Shown piece by piece: positions 35,940 to 45,608 of a DNA stretch of 64,000 nucleotides. A program made the translations under genes and the position numbers. Under the pieces are notes generated by a model that was not told where the DNA came from, did no database searches, and saw nothing but the letters and a program-made list of their open reading frames with translations. Location of the stretch: contig NZ_KB893386.1 in the NCBI RefSeq assembly GCF_000374045.1, forward strand, positions 62,001 through 126,000. The letters run 5' to 3'. The number at the start of each line of letters is the position of its first letter. Position 1 is the stretch's first letter. The stretch is from Segetibacter koreensis DSM 18137 (lineage in GTDB: Bacteria > Bacteroidota > Bacteroidia > Chitinophagales > Chitinophagaceae).

Positions 35940-37220
35940 ATGGTAATACTATTAACAGTCACATTTGTAATAGGTTATATGGCTATTGCAGCGGAAAACC
36001 TTATTAACATAAATAAAGCTGCCACTGCTTTGATTACCGGTGTTCTATGCTGGACTATATACATTTCAAACAGTTCTGATAAACATCATGTAGCAGAACA
36101 ACTTACCGACAATTTAGGTGAGTTGTCAGGAATACTATTCTTTTTGATGGGAGCAATGACTATTGTTGAGCTGATAGATGCTCATTGTGGCTTTGATATA
36201 ATAACAAGAAGAATCACTCAAACTGACAAAAGAAAGCTTTTGTGGATTATCTCTTTAATAACTTTTTTTCTTTCTCCATTATTAGATAATCTTACGACTA
36301 CAATTGTAATGATCTCATTATTAAGAAAACTTGTAAAAGAGCCAAAAGAAAGATTATTTTTTGCGGGAATGATTGTTATTGCAGCAAATGTAGGGGGAGC
36401 ATGGTCGCCAATAGGAGACGTCACTACGACGATGCTGTGGATAGGAAACCAGATAACCGCAGGCAATATCGTAAAACAACTAATTCTTCCGAGCCTCGCA
36501 TGTTTACTTACTCCTTTAATTATACTTTCCATTCGTCTTAAAGGAAGAATAGAACGCCCGGTTATGGATGCAGATTCAAATGCTTCGCTAGTTTCAAAAA
36601 GGCAACAATATATTGTGTTCTTCGCTGGAGTTATTGTTCTTATTTCAGTGCCCGTTTTTAAATCAGTCACTCATTTGCCTCCGTATATGGGTATTTTAAT
36701 AGGCTTAGGAATTTTGTGGATTATAACAGAAATAATACATGGAAAAAAGAATGAAGAAGACAAGCATATTTTATCTGTTGCTTATGCACTTCAAAAAATT
36801 GATACGCCAAGTATTTTATTTTTTCTCGGCATATTAATTAGTATTGCGGCGTTGCAGGTTACAGGTGTTCTTTCTGCCCTTGCCGTATGGATGAACGCCA
36901 CTTTACCTAATGATAAAATAATAGTTATTTCTATGGGATTGCTTTCTTCTATAGTAGATAATGTTCCTTTAGTTGCAGCTTCTCAGGGCATGTATAGCCT
37001 GAACCAATACCCGACTGACCACTATTTTTGGGAGTTCTTAGCCTATTGTACAGGTACTGGCGGCAGTGTCTTAATTATTGGATCAGCTGCGGGCATCGCG
37101 GCAATGGGTATTGAAAAAATAAGTTTTTTCTGGTATATAAAGCACATAAGCTTGTTGGCTTTACTGGGATATTTTGCAGGAATTGGTGTCTATCTTTTAC
37201 AGTATTATATCAGCAGTTAA
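35940..37220 (+). CDS. nhaD: Na+/H+ antiporter NhaD family
   Basis: Inner-membrane ion transporter of 426 residues with about 12 hydrophobic segments. NhaD features are present: NINKAATALITGVLCWTIY near the N-terminus, FFLMGAMTIVELIDAH, SPLLDNLTTTIVMI, GGAWSPIGDVTTTMLW, SSIVDNVPLVAASQGMY and a C-terminal GTGGSVLIIGSAAG. It begins at an ATG about 290 bp after the ClC gene, so it likely has its own promoter. Confidence 0.93.
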   Translation: MVILLTVTFVIGYMAIAAENLININKAATALITGVLCWTIYISNSSDKHHVAEQLTDNLGELSGILFFLMGAMTIVELIDAHCGFDIITRRITQTDKRKLLWIISLITFFLSPLLDNLTTTIVMISLLRKLVKEPKERLFFAGMIVIAANVGGAWSPIGDVTTTMLWIGNQITAGNIVKQLILPSLACLLTPLIILSIRLKGRIERPVMDADSNASLVSKRQQYIVFFAGVIVLISVPVFKSVTHLPPYMGILIGLGILWIITEIIHGKKNEEDKHILSVAYALQKIDTPSILFFLGILISIAALQVTGVLSALAVWMNATLPNDKIIVISMGLLSSIVDNVPLVAASQGMYSLNQYPTDHYFWEFLAYCTGTGGSVLIIGSAAGIAAMGIEKISFFWYIKHISLLALLGYFAGIGVYLLQYYISS

Positions 37221-37248
37221 CGCCGAATGATTAATGTAGAAGTAATCT

Positions 37249-39420
37249 TTAAAACTTCGCCGAAATACCTGCATAGAAACTTCTGCCTATGGAAGGTATT
37301 ATGCCAGGACCCGGATATTCATCTGTTCTTAATGTGAAATAAGATTTATCCGCGACATTATTTATTCCTGCTTTTAAAGAAAATTGCTTTATTCTATAAG
37401 TTGCGCTTGCATCAAACACTGTATAAGCAGGTATATACCCTGCAATAGGTTCATCACTCTTTCTTACATTAGTGGCGTCGCCAAAAGCATCACCATTATT
37501 ATTCATTTGAAGGGTTGCCGAAAATCTTTTGCCTGTATACGTTACCCCCGTCCTGTTGATATATTTTGGTGATGTTTCAACTCTGTTGCCCTTAAATTCT
37601 CCTTTTGTATATTTTGCATCAATAAATGAATAAGAATTAAAAATACTTAAGCCGTTGTTTGAGCCGGAATCCAAATACTTCAAAAGATTAAACTCAATAT
37701 AGCTTTCGAGTCCCTTATGTACACTGTTCGCAACATTTGTACGTAAAGTGTATTCATTAGGAGTACCCTGATTCATTAATACTAAACCAATACGTTTATT
37801 ATAGGCGAGGTAAAATAAACCAATATCAAAATTCAAATAGTTTTTAACAGTGCCTCTGTAACCCAGATCTGCATTGAAGCCATTTGCATCTTTAAGGTCT
37901 GGGTCTATTTTGGAAGTTGTACCAAAAGCAGTTATTTGTGAGTAATCAACGGGTCTGTATGCCTGGCTGATATTTGCATAAATGTTGGTGTTTGCTGACG
38001 CTTTAAATTCTGTACCTATACCTGCCAGAGGTATATACCTGGGCCTGCTTTCGTTTGTAATAATTTTATCATCATCTTCCTGCTCGTAACCCTTTCCTGT
38101 GCTTTTCAAATATTCTAACCTAAATCCTGGTGTAATAGTAAAACGATTATTTATTCTGAAAATATTCTCTACAAAAGGAGCAATGTTTGTTGTTGTGTAA
38201 TCAAAATTATATTCATAGGGACCTGTAACAGACAAATCAAAACCAGAACCTGTTGTACCTTCTCCACCTCCTAACCTTTTAAACCATGCGTAAGCATAGC
38301 GGAGACCTCCGGCAATCGTATTATCCATTTTGCCCAAACTGTAATGGTGCAGCAACCTCAATTCTGTAGTCGTATTATGCATTTTTTCATTTTCAACTTC
38401 ACGAGGTACATATTCACCTGTTGATGCATCAATTTCGTCAAATGCGCCCGCGCCGCCATCTTCATTTCGCCATACCAACGACCTGCTGCTGAATAATAAT
38501 GATGTTTTTAACGTCAATAATGTCTTAGGAGAAATAGTATAGTTCGCGTAAGCAGTTAAAATATTCCAAGGACTTTTTAACCAGTTTCTGCTACGAAACG
38601 ATGATCGGGAATTTGCCTGGAACATACTATCGGTAAGCCCCCCCGGCATTTTTATCTTGTTTCGAAGAAGTGAATACTCCACTCCGGCATTAAACTTATC
38701 TGAAGCATTATATTGTACTTTTCCAAAACCTGATAATTGCCACTGTTTACTATTAGGGCGCCATCCATCTATCCTCCTGTATTGAACAAAACTGTAATAG
38801 CTTAATTTCTTTATAGTACCTGAAAATGAGTTAAATGTATTAAACATTCCAAAGCTTCCACCTGTTTGCGAAGTATATAGTTCGAAAGCTTTATTTTTAG
38901 GAGCTTCGTTTATTACATAATTCACCATGCCTCCAAATTGGGACCCAAATTGCAACGATGCTGCTCCGCGTACCATTTCTATTCTGCTAACCGCTTCCAT
39001 TGGAGGCAGATAATAAGCTTCATTATATCCAAAAATATCGGCGCTTATATTATAGCCATTTTGGCGGGTATTCATTTCTATACTTTGAGAAGGAATGAGA
39101 CCACGGGTCGAGATGCCATTAGCGGTAAAACCACCTGTTTCACTTTCCACAATATTCAGTCCTGGTATCTTACCTAAAATTTGTCTTGTATTATTTATTG
39201 CTTTATTAGCATCTAAACTATCCACAAGAATAACTTCGTTTTTTTTGCCTGCATAAATGATCCCGTCTTTTACTTCAGGCATGTGGCCCGTGCCCCTTAC
39301 GGTTTTTATACCTGTTACGGTTACACCTTTTAATATAAATTTCTGCGTGCTATCAATTTTCTTTTGAGCAAAAAGGGTTAAAGGCAGAAGTAAAATTGCG
39401 GGTATTATGCTTGATTTCAT
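37249..39420 (-). CDS. TonB-dependent outer-membrane receptor, FecA-like
   Basis: Outer-membrane receptor of 723 residues. A signal peptide (1-18, ending LFAQ) is followed by a plug domain (about 45-175: ILGKIPGLNIVESETGGF, ISTRGL, SRIEMVRGAASLQFGSQFGGMVNYVI) and a 22-strand barrel ending in SFYAGISAKF, with the terminal Phe of the beta-signal. It lacks the N-terminal carboxypeptidase-like domain of SusC proteins. Resemblance is to iron(III) dicitrate and siderophore receptors; the ligand is not known. No Fur box was seen. Confidence 0.9.
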   Translation of the reverse strand: MKSSIIPAILLLPLTLFAQKKIDSTQKFILKGVTVTGIKTVRGTGHMPEVKDGIIYAGKKNEVILVDSLDANKAINNTRQILGKIPGLNIVESETGGFTANGISTRGLIPSQSIEMNTRQNGYNISADIFGYNEAYYLPPMEAVSRIEMVRGAASLQFGSQFGGMVNYVINEAPKNKAFELYTSQTGGSFGMFNTFNSFSGTIKKLSYYSFVQYRRIDGWRPNSKQWQLSGFGKVQYNASDKFNAGVEYSLLRNKIKMPGGLTDSMFQANSRSSFRSRNWLKSPWNILTAYANYTISPKTLLTLKTSLLFSSRSLVWRNEDGGAGAFDEIDASTGEYVPREVENEKMHNTTTELRLLHHYSLGKMDNTIAGGLRYAYAWFKRLGGGEGTTGSGFDLSVTGPYEYNFDYTTTNIAPFVENIFRINNRFTITPGFRLEYLKSTGKGYEQEDDDKIITNESRPRYIPLAGIGTEFKASANTNIYANISQAYRPVDYSQITAFGTTSKIDPDLKDANGFNADLGYRGTVKNYLNFDIGLFYLAYNKRIGLVLMNQGTPNEYTLRTNVANSVHKGLESYIEFNLLKYLDSGSNNGLSIFNSYSFIDAKYTKGEFKGNRVETSPKYINRTGVTYTGKRFSATLQMNNNGDAFGDATNVRKSDEPIAGYIPAYTVFDASATYRIKQFSLKAGINNVADKSYFTLRTDEYPGPGIIPSIGRSFYAGISAKF

Positions 39421-39802
39421 TATATATTTAGTTGCCGCAAATGTGAGTTAAAAAGCCAGTAGGAACTTATGTAAAAGGGAAAAACAGTTACGATATAAGG
39501 AATAGTAGCTAACCGTAACACTGTTTGCAGTACGGTTGATAGCGTACAAGTTAAAAAAGTATAGGTATTAGATTGAAATGATACGGCTATTTTTAGCTGT
39601 GTTATAAAATACACTTTTCTTACCATAGCTAAATAAATTGTAGTTGTGGAGGACCGCATTATATTAATAAGTGGAGGAATAGGCAATGAATCTTACCTAT
39701 GATTGACGTTGGTACTGTGTCCGTAAAAGATATGAACCCGGAGAAAGAATGATTAGCATCATCGCTTCCATTGATGCTTCATTACATAATTTTTTAGAAT
39801 GC
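39421..39802. other. intergenic region upstream of the TonB receptor
   Basis: A 382-bp AT-rich gap between two minus-strand genes. An imperfect inverted repeat (ACAGTTACG / CGTAACACTGT) lies at about 39484-39525. No clear promoter, ORF or known RNA was recognised. Confidence 0.6.
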
Positions 39803-40564
39803 TTAATATGTTGCCCGCCCGCCAGAGATATCATAAATAAAACCCGTGGAAAAACTATTTTCATCAGAGACGATATAACATGAAATGGCAGCGACTTCCT
39901 CCACTGTACCCAATCGTTGCATTGGTATCTTAGCTGTCATGTATGCTAACTGCTCAGAAGAAGTATTGTCGTTCATTGGTGTCTTGATAACTGCAGGCGC
40001 CAATCCATTAACAGTAATATTGGTATCAGCAAATTCCTTTGCCACTCCTTTCACAAGGCCAATAACCCCCGCTTTAGTAGAAGAATAACCTACCATTCCA
40101 GGATTACCTTCTTTACCTGCAATAGAAGCAATGAGCAGCAATCTGCCGGTACCCGTTTTTTTCATCACGCTTAAAGCAAATTTTGTAATGAGGAAAGTAC
40201 CTTTCAGATTTACTTCATATATTTTGTCAAAATCAGAAGTGGGATATTCCGTAATTTTTGTGTTGGTAAGGCCGACGATTCCTGCAGCATTTACAAGAAT
40301 GTCTATTTTCTTACATTCATCTTCAACATCCAAAATAGCTTTTGATACTTGTGATTCGCTGCTTATATCAACAACATATCCCTTTGCCTCAATACCGTCA
40401 CGCTGAAACTCTGCAACTGTCTTTTGCAACAGTTCCTGATTAATATCAAACAATGCTAATCGCGCTCCCTCTTTTCCCAGCCTGTATGCTACGCCCCTTC
40501 CTATACCGTCAGCCCCGCCAGTGACAACGGCTACTTTGTCTTTAAATCTTTCGTTTATTATCAT
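39803..40564 (-). CDS. SDR-family NAD(P)-dependent oxidoreductase
   Basis: Classical short-chain dehydrogenase of 253 residues: VTGGADGIGRG (nucleotide loop), NAAGIVG, catalytic Ser147, Tyr160 and Lys164 (YSSTKAG). Resembles 3-oxoacyl-ACP reductases and sugar-alcohol dehydrogenases, so the substrate is not assigned. It lies 74 bp from the GH97 gene, which is downstream on the opposite side of its start. Confidence 0.88.
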   Translation of the reverse strand: MIINERFKDKVAVVTGGADGIGRGVAYRLGKEGARLALFDINQELLQKTVAEFQRDGIEAKGYVVDISSESQVSKAILDVEDECKKIDILVNAAGIVGLTNTKITEYPTSDFDKIYEVNLKGTFLITKFALSVMKKTGTGRLLLIASIAGKEGNPGMVGYSSTKAGVIGLVKGVAKEFADTNITVNGLAPAVIKTPMNDNTSSEQLAYMTAKIPMQRLGTVEEVAAISCYIVSDENSFSTGFIYDISGGRATY

Positions 40565-40638
40565 ATGGCTATTCGTTTACTTCCAACAGGAACATTTCAG
40601 ATTTAAGTGTTAGTTTATTTAGTTTCAATAGAAAAAAG

Positions 40639-42639
40639 TCATTGCTTATCTAACCTTATCAGAAATCCCCCTCCCGGCGCAAGATGTATTTTTATCTCAT
40701 CATTTTTCTTAACCGAAACATCCTTTTGTATTACATAGTCTGCTGCATAACGGTCTGCATTCACTCCATCCTTACAAATTGTTGCCTTATAAATGCCATC
40801 TTTTAAAAAATCAAATTTTACTACCAGGTCTCTTTCGTCCCAGTTACTCATTCCTGCAACAAACCAGTCATTTCCTTTCTGCCTTGCTGAAACAATATAC
40901 TTACCCACTTTTGCATCGGTAATAATTGTTTCATCCCAAGCGGTAGGAAGGTTGCCCAAAAGTTCCATGAATTCCGGCTCGCGCATTCCTTCTGAAGGAT
41001 TTCCTGAAAATATCTGCATCGGACTATCATAAACAACGAACATAGAAAGTTGATGGCAGCGGGTGCCAGGACTTGTCACTACTCCTGCAACAGGCCTTGT
41101 ACCCTTTTTTGTTGCGTTATTAAGAAGTCCCGGTTCATAATCAAAGCCTCCGGCAAGCATTCTTGTAAATGGCAGAGTGACATCATGCTCGGGTGTTACC
41201 TTATTGCTTCCAATATTATATTCTGACCCCATCACACCTTCTCTTGCGACTGCATTGGGATAAGTTCGGTTAAAGCCTTTTGGCGGAAAAGCGCCGTGAT
41301 ACATGATCATAATTTTGTGAGCAGCACAGGCTTTTGCTATTCTATGATAAAAATTAACTGTTTTCTGGTCGTCACGGTCTATAAAATCGGTCATAATAAA
41401 ATCTACGCCCCATTTATTAAACTGATTTAAAGCACTATCCAGTTGCCTGTCTAGCGTGCGGGAAAGCGTCCACATGCTGATCTTAATTCCTTTTTCTTTA
41501 GCGTACGCAACAAGAGTATCCATACTAATAGTTGGGGTTATTTTAAACAAATCATTGTTGTCACTCCAGCCGGCATCCATCATAATACGATCAAAACCGA
41601 AACGTTTTGCAAAATCAATATAATATTTATAGGAGGCAGTATTAAGACCAGCTCTAAAAGGAACATTAAAAAGATTAATATCAATTGTCCATTCATCAGT
41701 AAGGTTGCCCGGCTTTACCCAGGAAGCATCACCAATTCTTGATGGCGCACCTAGCCTGTATACAAGATCATTTCCCGGCAATTCTTTATCCTCTGCAGCA
41801 ATCAACAAGACCCTCCAGGGAAAGCTTCTTTTTCCTGAAGTTCTGGCAATGTAAGGGGCCCGTTTAGTGACTTTCATTTCAGAATAGAAGTCTTTTGTCG
41901 CCTCCTCTTCAAGGGGGTAGCCTGCAAATACACCCTTTAAGGTGGAAGTGCCGGTGCCGCCAATAAACATTCCCGGGTAATCTTCAAGGTCAGACTCTGT
42001 AATGGCTATTTTCGGATCAGTTTCAGGGGCAACCAGTATAGGTGAATAACCGAGAACGCCATCAGCAATACTGTCTAATTTTCTTAATGGATATTCCTCT
42101 TCGAAACTTGTGTGAAAAATGTCAGCGTCTGCCCTTTTCTTTACTTCCGGAAAATAGGCGGATGGCTTGCCCGGAAAATTAAACTCTGCTACCTCGTTAT
42201 TTATATAGGAAGAATCCTTAAATGAGGTAGAAATGCGGTACGCCACCCCATCATCATACACCCTGAACTCAACTTTGTAAGGTTGCTTAAAATTTATAGT
42301 CAAAAGATTATATACATCTGGAACTATTCTTCTTTTTTCAGCTACGGGAGAAATTATTTGCTCCCTGATTTTTTTAATAGAGGATGATTTTATAGAATTA
42401 TTTGCAGACAGAGATCTGTTCTTATCTAATAATAAATCTATAGAAGAAGGTTCCAGAATGGTTTTATTGTCGTAAAAAACCTGGTACTTACATAATTGGC
42501 CCATCCAAACTTTTACACTGATTTTGCCAGATGGAGAAAAAACCTGTAATGTATCTTTAGACCAACCTTTACCATATATTACTATAAAAATGAAAAATAG
42601 CAAATAACTTTTCTTCTTGTACTGATTGATGTGCTTCAT
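40639..42639 (-). CDS. glycoside hydrolase family 97
   Basis: Secreted or periplasmic alpha-glycosidase of 666 residues with a signal peptide (1-27). The N-terminal beta-sandwich begins LQVFSPSGKISVKVW, the barrel carries FDRIMMDAGWSDNND and GVDFIMTDFIDRDDQ (Asp418 or Asp421 as candidate nucleophile), then MIMYHGAFPPKG and AREGVMGSEYN. The Asp-bearing strand recalls the retaining subgroup (BtGH97b-like) rather than inverting SusB, so alpha-galactosidase activity is possible. Family call is firm; specificity is inferred. Confidence 0.9.
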   Translation of the reverse strand: MKHINQYKKKSYLLFFIFIVIYGKGWSKDTLQVFSPSGKISVKVWMGQLCKYQVFYDNKTILEPSSIDLLLDKNRSLSANNSIKSSSIKKIREQIISPVAEKRRIVPDVYNLLTINFKQPYKVEFRVYDDGVAYRISTSFKDSSYINNEVAEFNFPGKPSAYFPEVKKRADADIFHTSFEEEYPLRKLDSIADGVLGYSPILVAPETDPKIAITESDLEDYPGMFIGGTGTSTLKGVFAGYPLEEEATKDFYSEMKVTKRAPYIARTSGKRSFPWRVLLIAAEDKELPGNDLVYRLGAPSRIGDASWVKPGNLTDEWTIDINLFNVPFRAGLNTASYKYYIDFAKRFGFDRIMMDAGWSDNNDLFKITPTISMDTLVAYAKEKGIKISMWTLSRTLDRQLDSALNQFNKWGVDFIMTDFIDRDDQKTVNFYHRIAKACAAHKIMIMYHGAFPPKGFNRTYPNAVAREGVMGSEYNIGSNKVTPEHDVTLPFTRMLAGGFDYEPGLLNNATKKGTRPVAGVVTSPGTRCHQLSMFVVYDSPMQIFSGNPSEGMREPEFMELLGNLPTAWDETIITDAKVGKYIVSARQKGNDWFVAGMSNWDERDLVVKFDFLKDGIYKATICKDGVNADRYAADYVIQKDVSVKKNDEIKIHLAPGGGFLIRLDKQ

Positions 42640-42960
42640 AATTTTCTTAATGCTGCCTCTAAAGATGATTTAATTTTTTTAATATAAATTCTGAATATAC
42701 TGTATAAATTTATGAACGAAATAATAGTTAATAGAAATCCCTTACCTGAACATTTTTTGTTGTTTAACCGAACGTTGCGCTCAATAGCCGCAATGGAAGT
42801 AATAAAGTAAAAAAGCAATTTGCCCTATAACTAACAAAATCTCTTATTTTGCTGGTATTTCTATTATTTCAACATATTTAATTTTACCTGCTGCTAACAG
42901 TGTACAATGCACTTTTATTTTTAGTAGTAACCACAGTTTAAGACTCACCAAAAGATACCA
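42640..42960. other. intergenic region between GH97 and the nucleoid-associated protein gene
   Basis: A 321-bp AT-rich gap between divergent genes. No ORF with recognisable features and no consensus TAnnTTTG box on either strand were found. Confidence 0.6.
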
Positions 42961-43986
42961 ATGATCCAAATTGAAGAAACAATAACAAGTAAAATAATTT
43001 TTCACAGAATTAGTTCAGAAGAAAATAAGTGTATTTTCAGCAATAGCTTGTTTGACTCTTCTGATGACAATGAAGAGTCGGTTTTTAAAAAGATCTTTTT
43101 AAAACCATTTCTTTCTCATTCATTGACATTTGAATTTAAGCATGAAGTTGATATGGATTATAATATTTTATTTAACCTTTCAAAAGCAATTTATGAAGGC
43201 GGGGATTTTATTGAAAAGTCAAAAGATATTTCTCAACATTTAATATCGGTATCAAAGCATCCTCATATAAAAGATGGAGATTTTTTTGTTGTTAAGTTTG
43301 ATGACATAAAACTAAACAATGAATCATATGAAGGTGTGGGTCTGTATAAATTTGAAGACAAGGAAAGCTATATTGATACATCAGTTGATAACAAAGAAGC
43401 TGCAATAAAATTTCGAAAAGGAATTGGCAGTCGAAAGCCAGATAAAGCTTGTTTGATAATATTTGCACAGGAACCTTATACCCTTTTTATAATTGACAAC
43501 AATAGTAATGAAACAGAATATTGGCAGAATGATTTTATCAAACACAAAGCAAAAAATGACTTTATAAATAATACAAGCAATTTTTTGACTTTAACCAAGG
43601 ACTTCATAACAGCACAAATTCCTACCGAGTATGATGTATCAAAAGCGGACCAGATTGACTTATTAAATCGATCTGTTGAATATTTTAAAACACACGAAAC
43701 ATTTGATAAAACAGAATTTGAAGAAGAAGTTTTTCATCACACAACGATAATTGATTCATTCAGAAAATTTGACGAAACCTACAGGCATGAAAACGATATG
43801 GAGTTATCAGATAATTTTGAAATTTCAGAACAAGCGGTAAAAAAACAAGCACGGGTTTTTAAACGTGTTCTTAAACTTGATAAGAACTTCCATATCTACA
43901 TTCATGGTAACCGTGAGTTAATCGAACAAGGTGTAGATGAAAATGGAAGAAAATTTTATAAGATTTATTACGAAGAAGAAAGTTAA
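42961..43986 (+). CDS. nucleoid-associated protein (NdpA/YejK-like)
   Basis: A 341-residue protein of the 37-kDa nucleoid-associated family. The N-terminal half has GDFFVVKFDDIKLNNESYEGVGLYKFEDKE, the middle KPDKACLIIFAQEP and FIIDNNSNETEYWQNDF, and the C-terminus FHIYIHGNRELIEQG, which match the family layout. It is cytosolic, with no signal peptide. Standing alone and followed by tRNA-Val, it has no operon context. The role in DNA binding is known for E. coli YejK only. Confidence 0.8.
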   Translation: MIQIEETITSKIIFHRISSEENKCIFSNSLFDSSDDNEESVFKKIFLKPFLSHSLTFEFKHEVDMDYNILFNLSKAIYEGGDFIEKSKDISQHLISVSKHPHIKDGDFFVVKFDDIKLNNESYEGVGLYKFEDKESYIDTSVDNKEAAIKFRKGIGSRKPDKACLIIFAQEPYTLFIIDNNSNETEYWQNDFIKHKAKNDFINNTSNFLTLTKDFITAQIPTEYDVSKADQIDLLNRSVEYFKTHETFDKTEFEEEVFHHTTIIDSFRKFDETYRHENDMELSDNFEISEQAVKKQARVFKRVLKLDKNFHIYIHGNRELIEQGVDENGRKFYKIYYEEES

Positions 43987-44088
43987 TTACCCGGCGAGCA
44001 TATTTTGTAAGATCGTCGGCAGATAAAAACTTTTAAAGTATTAGGTGCAATTGATAGGGGTGCATCAAGTATTTAGATTATAATATAG

Positions 44089-44163
44089 TGGATTGTACTG
44101 GATTCGAACCAGTGACCCCTACTCTGTCAAAGTAATGCTCTAAACCAACTGAGCTAACAATCC
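44089..44163 (-). tRNA. tRNA-Val (GAC)
   Basis: Complete cloverleaf on the minus strand: acceptor GGATTGT pairs with ACAATCC, the anticodon loop is TTGACAG with anticodon GAC, and the T arm carries GGTTCGAATCC. The discriminator is A and the CCA end is not encoded. Confidence 0.97.
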
Positions 44164-44633
44164 GTGCTTTGCAAAAATAAGGCTTTGAGTTGTTCAAACC
44201 GCTTTGAAATAATGAATAGCAGCATAAGCTATAAACAAATCGGCAGATGCATAAAAAAACTGACGGGTAAAAGCAGAATAGAAAACAAATACATACATTT
44301 GTCCTGTAGATTTATTTTACACTAGAACATTTTAGCATGAAGGGAATGTTAGGTTGTTACAAACCCTAATAACAGTTTTAATTTCTACCCTTATCTTTTA
44401 TTCTCGAATTACCTTCATATCCTTATTCTTTAAGTTAATAATAATTTTAATTTATTTGTAATAATACTAATTACTTAGTTCATACGCTATTGTAAAAAAA
44501 TACTACTGTTTTTTTTGTTCTTTTTGCGTGACAAATTAAGTTACAAGAATAACGTTGAGTAGTGTTCGTGTCTTAAACAGGCATGGAACTTGCTTGGTGT
44601 CTAAACAATCATCTTATTTAAAAAATATAACTT
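44164..44633. other. intergenic region between tRNA-Val and the phosphoesterase gene
   Basis: A 470-bp AT-rich gap. The only features seen are T-rich stretches near 44500-44530 that could hold the phosphoesterase promoter; no exact TAnnTTTG box was found. Confidence 0.6.
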
Positions 44634-45518
44634 TTGAAACATAGTCTTATACTGCTGGCACTCTCCTTTTCTCTTATGTGTTGTACAAAAAATCAGGAAG
44701 CTGTACAGACGGGAACTCAGCCGCCCCCGCCGACTGATACTGTAGTCAACTACTTTCCTCACCCTGACCATATTATATTTGTATGGTTCGAAAACAAGAA
44801 TTACGATAGCATTGTTGGCAATCTTGATGCTCCCTATATTAATTCACTTATTGCCAAAGGAACGCTATTTACCAATATGTATGCAATAACACACCCAAGC
44901 TATCCTAATTATGTAGATTTTTTTGCAGGCGACCCTAATGGTGTTGTGAATGATAAGTGTATAGACTCAACAACACTTACAACGCCTAACCTTTATACGA
45001 ATTTAAAAGCTGCCGGAAAATCATTTGCATGGTATAGCGAAGGCTTGCCTGAAACAGGCAGTACAATTTGTAAGGATGGACTATACTTCGAAAAGCACAA
45101 TCCGACTACAATTTTTGCGAATGTAGAGCCAACTGCTAATAAAAGATTTGCAGATTTTCCCACTGATTATTCAAAGCTTGAAAACGTTGTATGTATAAGT
45201 CCTAATATTCAAAATGACATGCATGACGGCAGCATTGAAAAAGGAGATACCTGGTTAAAAACAAATTTATCTTCTTTAGCAGATTGGTGTGCTACTCACA
45301 ATAGCATATTTGTAGTTTATTTTGATGAAAATGATAAGGCCGAGGGCAACCAGATACCCGTTGTAGCTTCAGGAGAGCATGTAAAAGAAAACTTCCAGCA
45401 TTCTTTAAAATATGACCACTACAATTGGACAAGAAGTATTTGTGCAATGTTTTCTGCCTCCGAAACGTGGACTACGAACCTAAGTTCCAGAGATAGTATA
45501 AATGGTTGCTGGAAATAA
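44634..45518 (+). CDS. lipoprotein phosphoesterase (PF04185-like)
   Basis: Membrane-anchored esterase of 294 residues. A TTG start at 44634 is required because the next Met is inside the signal peptide. The lipobox is SLMCC (Cys at 16 or 17), followed by a Pro-rich linker. FVWFENKNYDSIVG, THPSYPNYVDFFAG and FVVYFDENDKAEGN are hallmarks of the phosphoesterase family of phospholipase C and acid phosphatase AcpA; HVKENFQHSLKYDHYNW closes the active site. Substrate not assigned. A strong terminator follows. Confidence 0.85.
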   Translation: MKHSLILLALSFSLMCCTKNQEAVQTGTQPPPPTDTVVNYFPHPDHIIFVWFENKNYDSIVGNLDAPYINSLIAKGTLFTNMYAITHPSYPNYVDFFAGDPNGVVNDKCIDSTTLTTPNLYTNLKAAGKSFAWYSEGLPETGSTICKDGLYFEKHNPTTIFANVEPTANKRFADFPTDYSKLENVVCISPNIQNDMHDGSIEKGDTWLKTNLSSLADWCATHNSIFVVYFDENDKAEGNQIPVVASGEHVKENFQHSLKYDHYNWTRSICAMFSASETWTTNLSSRDSINGCWK

Positions 45519-45532
45519 ATAGTTGTACTATA

Positions 45533-45592
45533 AAAGTTGCCAATTACAATAAAACCTGAACACTTATTGTAATTGGCAACTTTGTTTTTTTT
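45533..45592 (+). terminator. intrinsic terminator after the phosphoesterase gene
   Basis: A perfect 20-bp inverted repeat, AAAGTTGCCAATTACAATAA and its complement, with an 11-nt loop and an eight-T tract. The A-rich 5' arm allows use from the other strand too, where it would end the delta-60 gene. Confidence 0.93.
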
Positions 45593-45608
45593 CGGGAGAT
45601 TCTCCGGG

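Noticed and set aside
39484-39525. Fur box or regulatory repeat before the TonB receptor
   Set aside because: The repeat does not resemble the Fur consensus and its pairing has gaps; no function was assigned.
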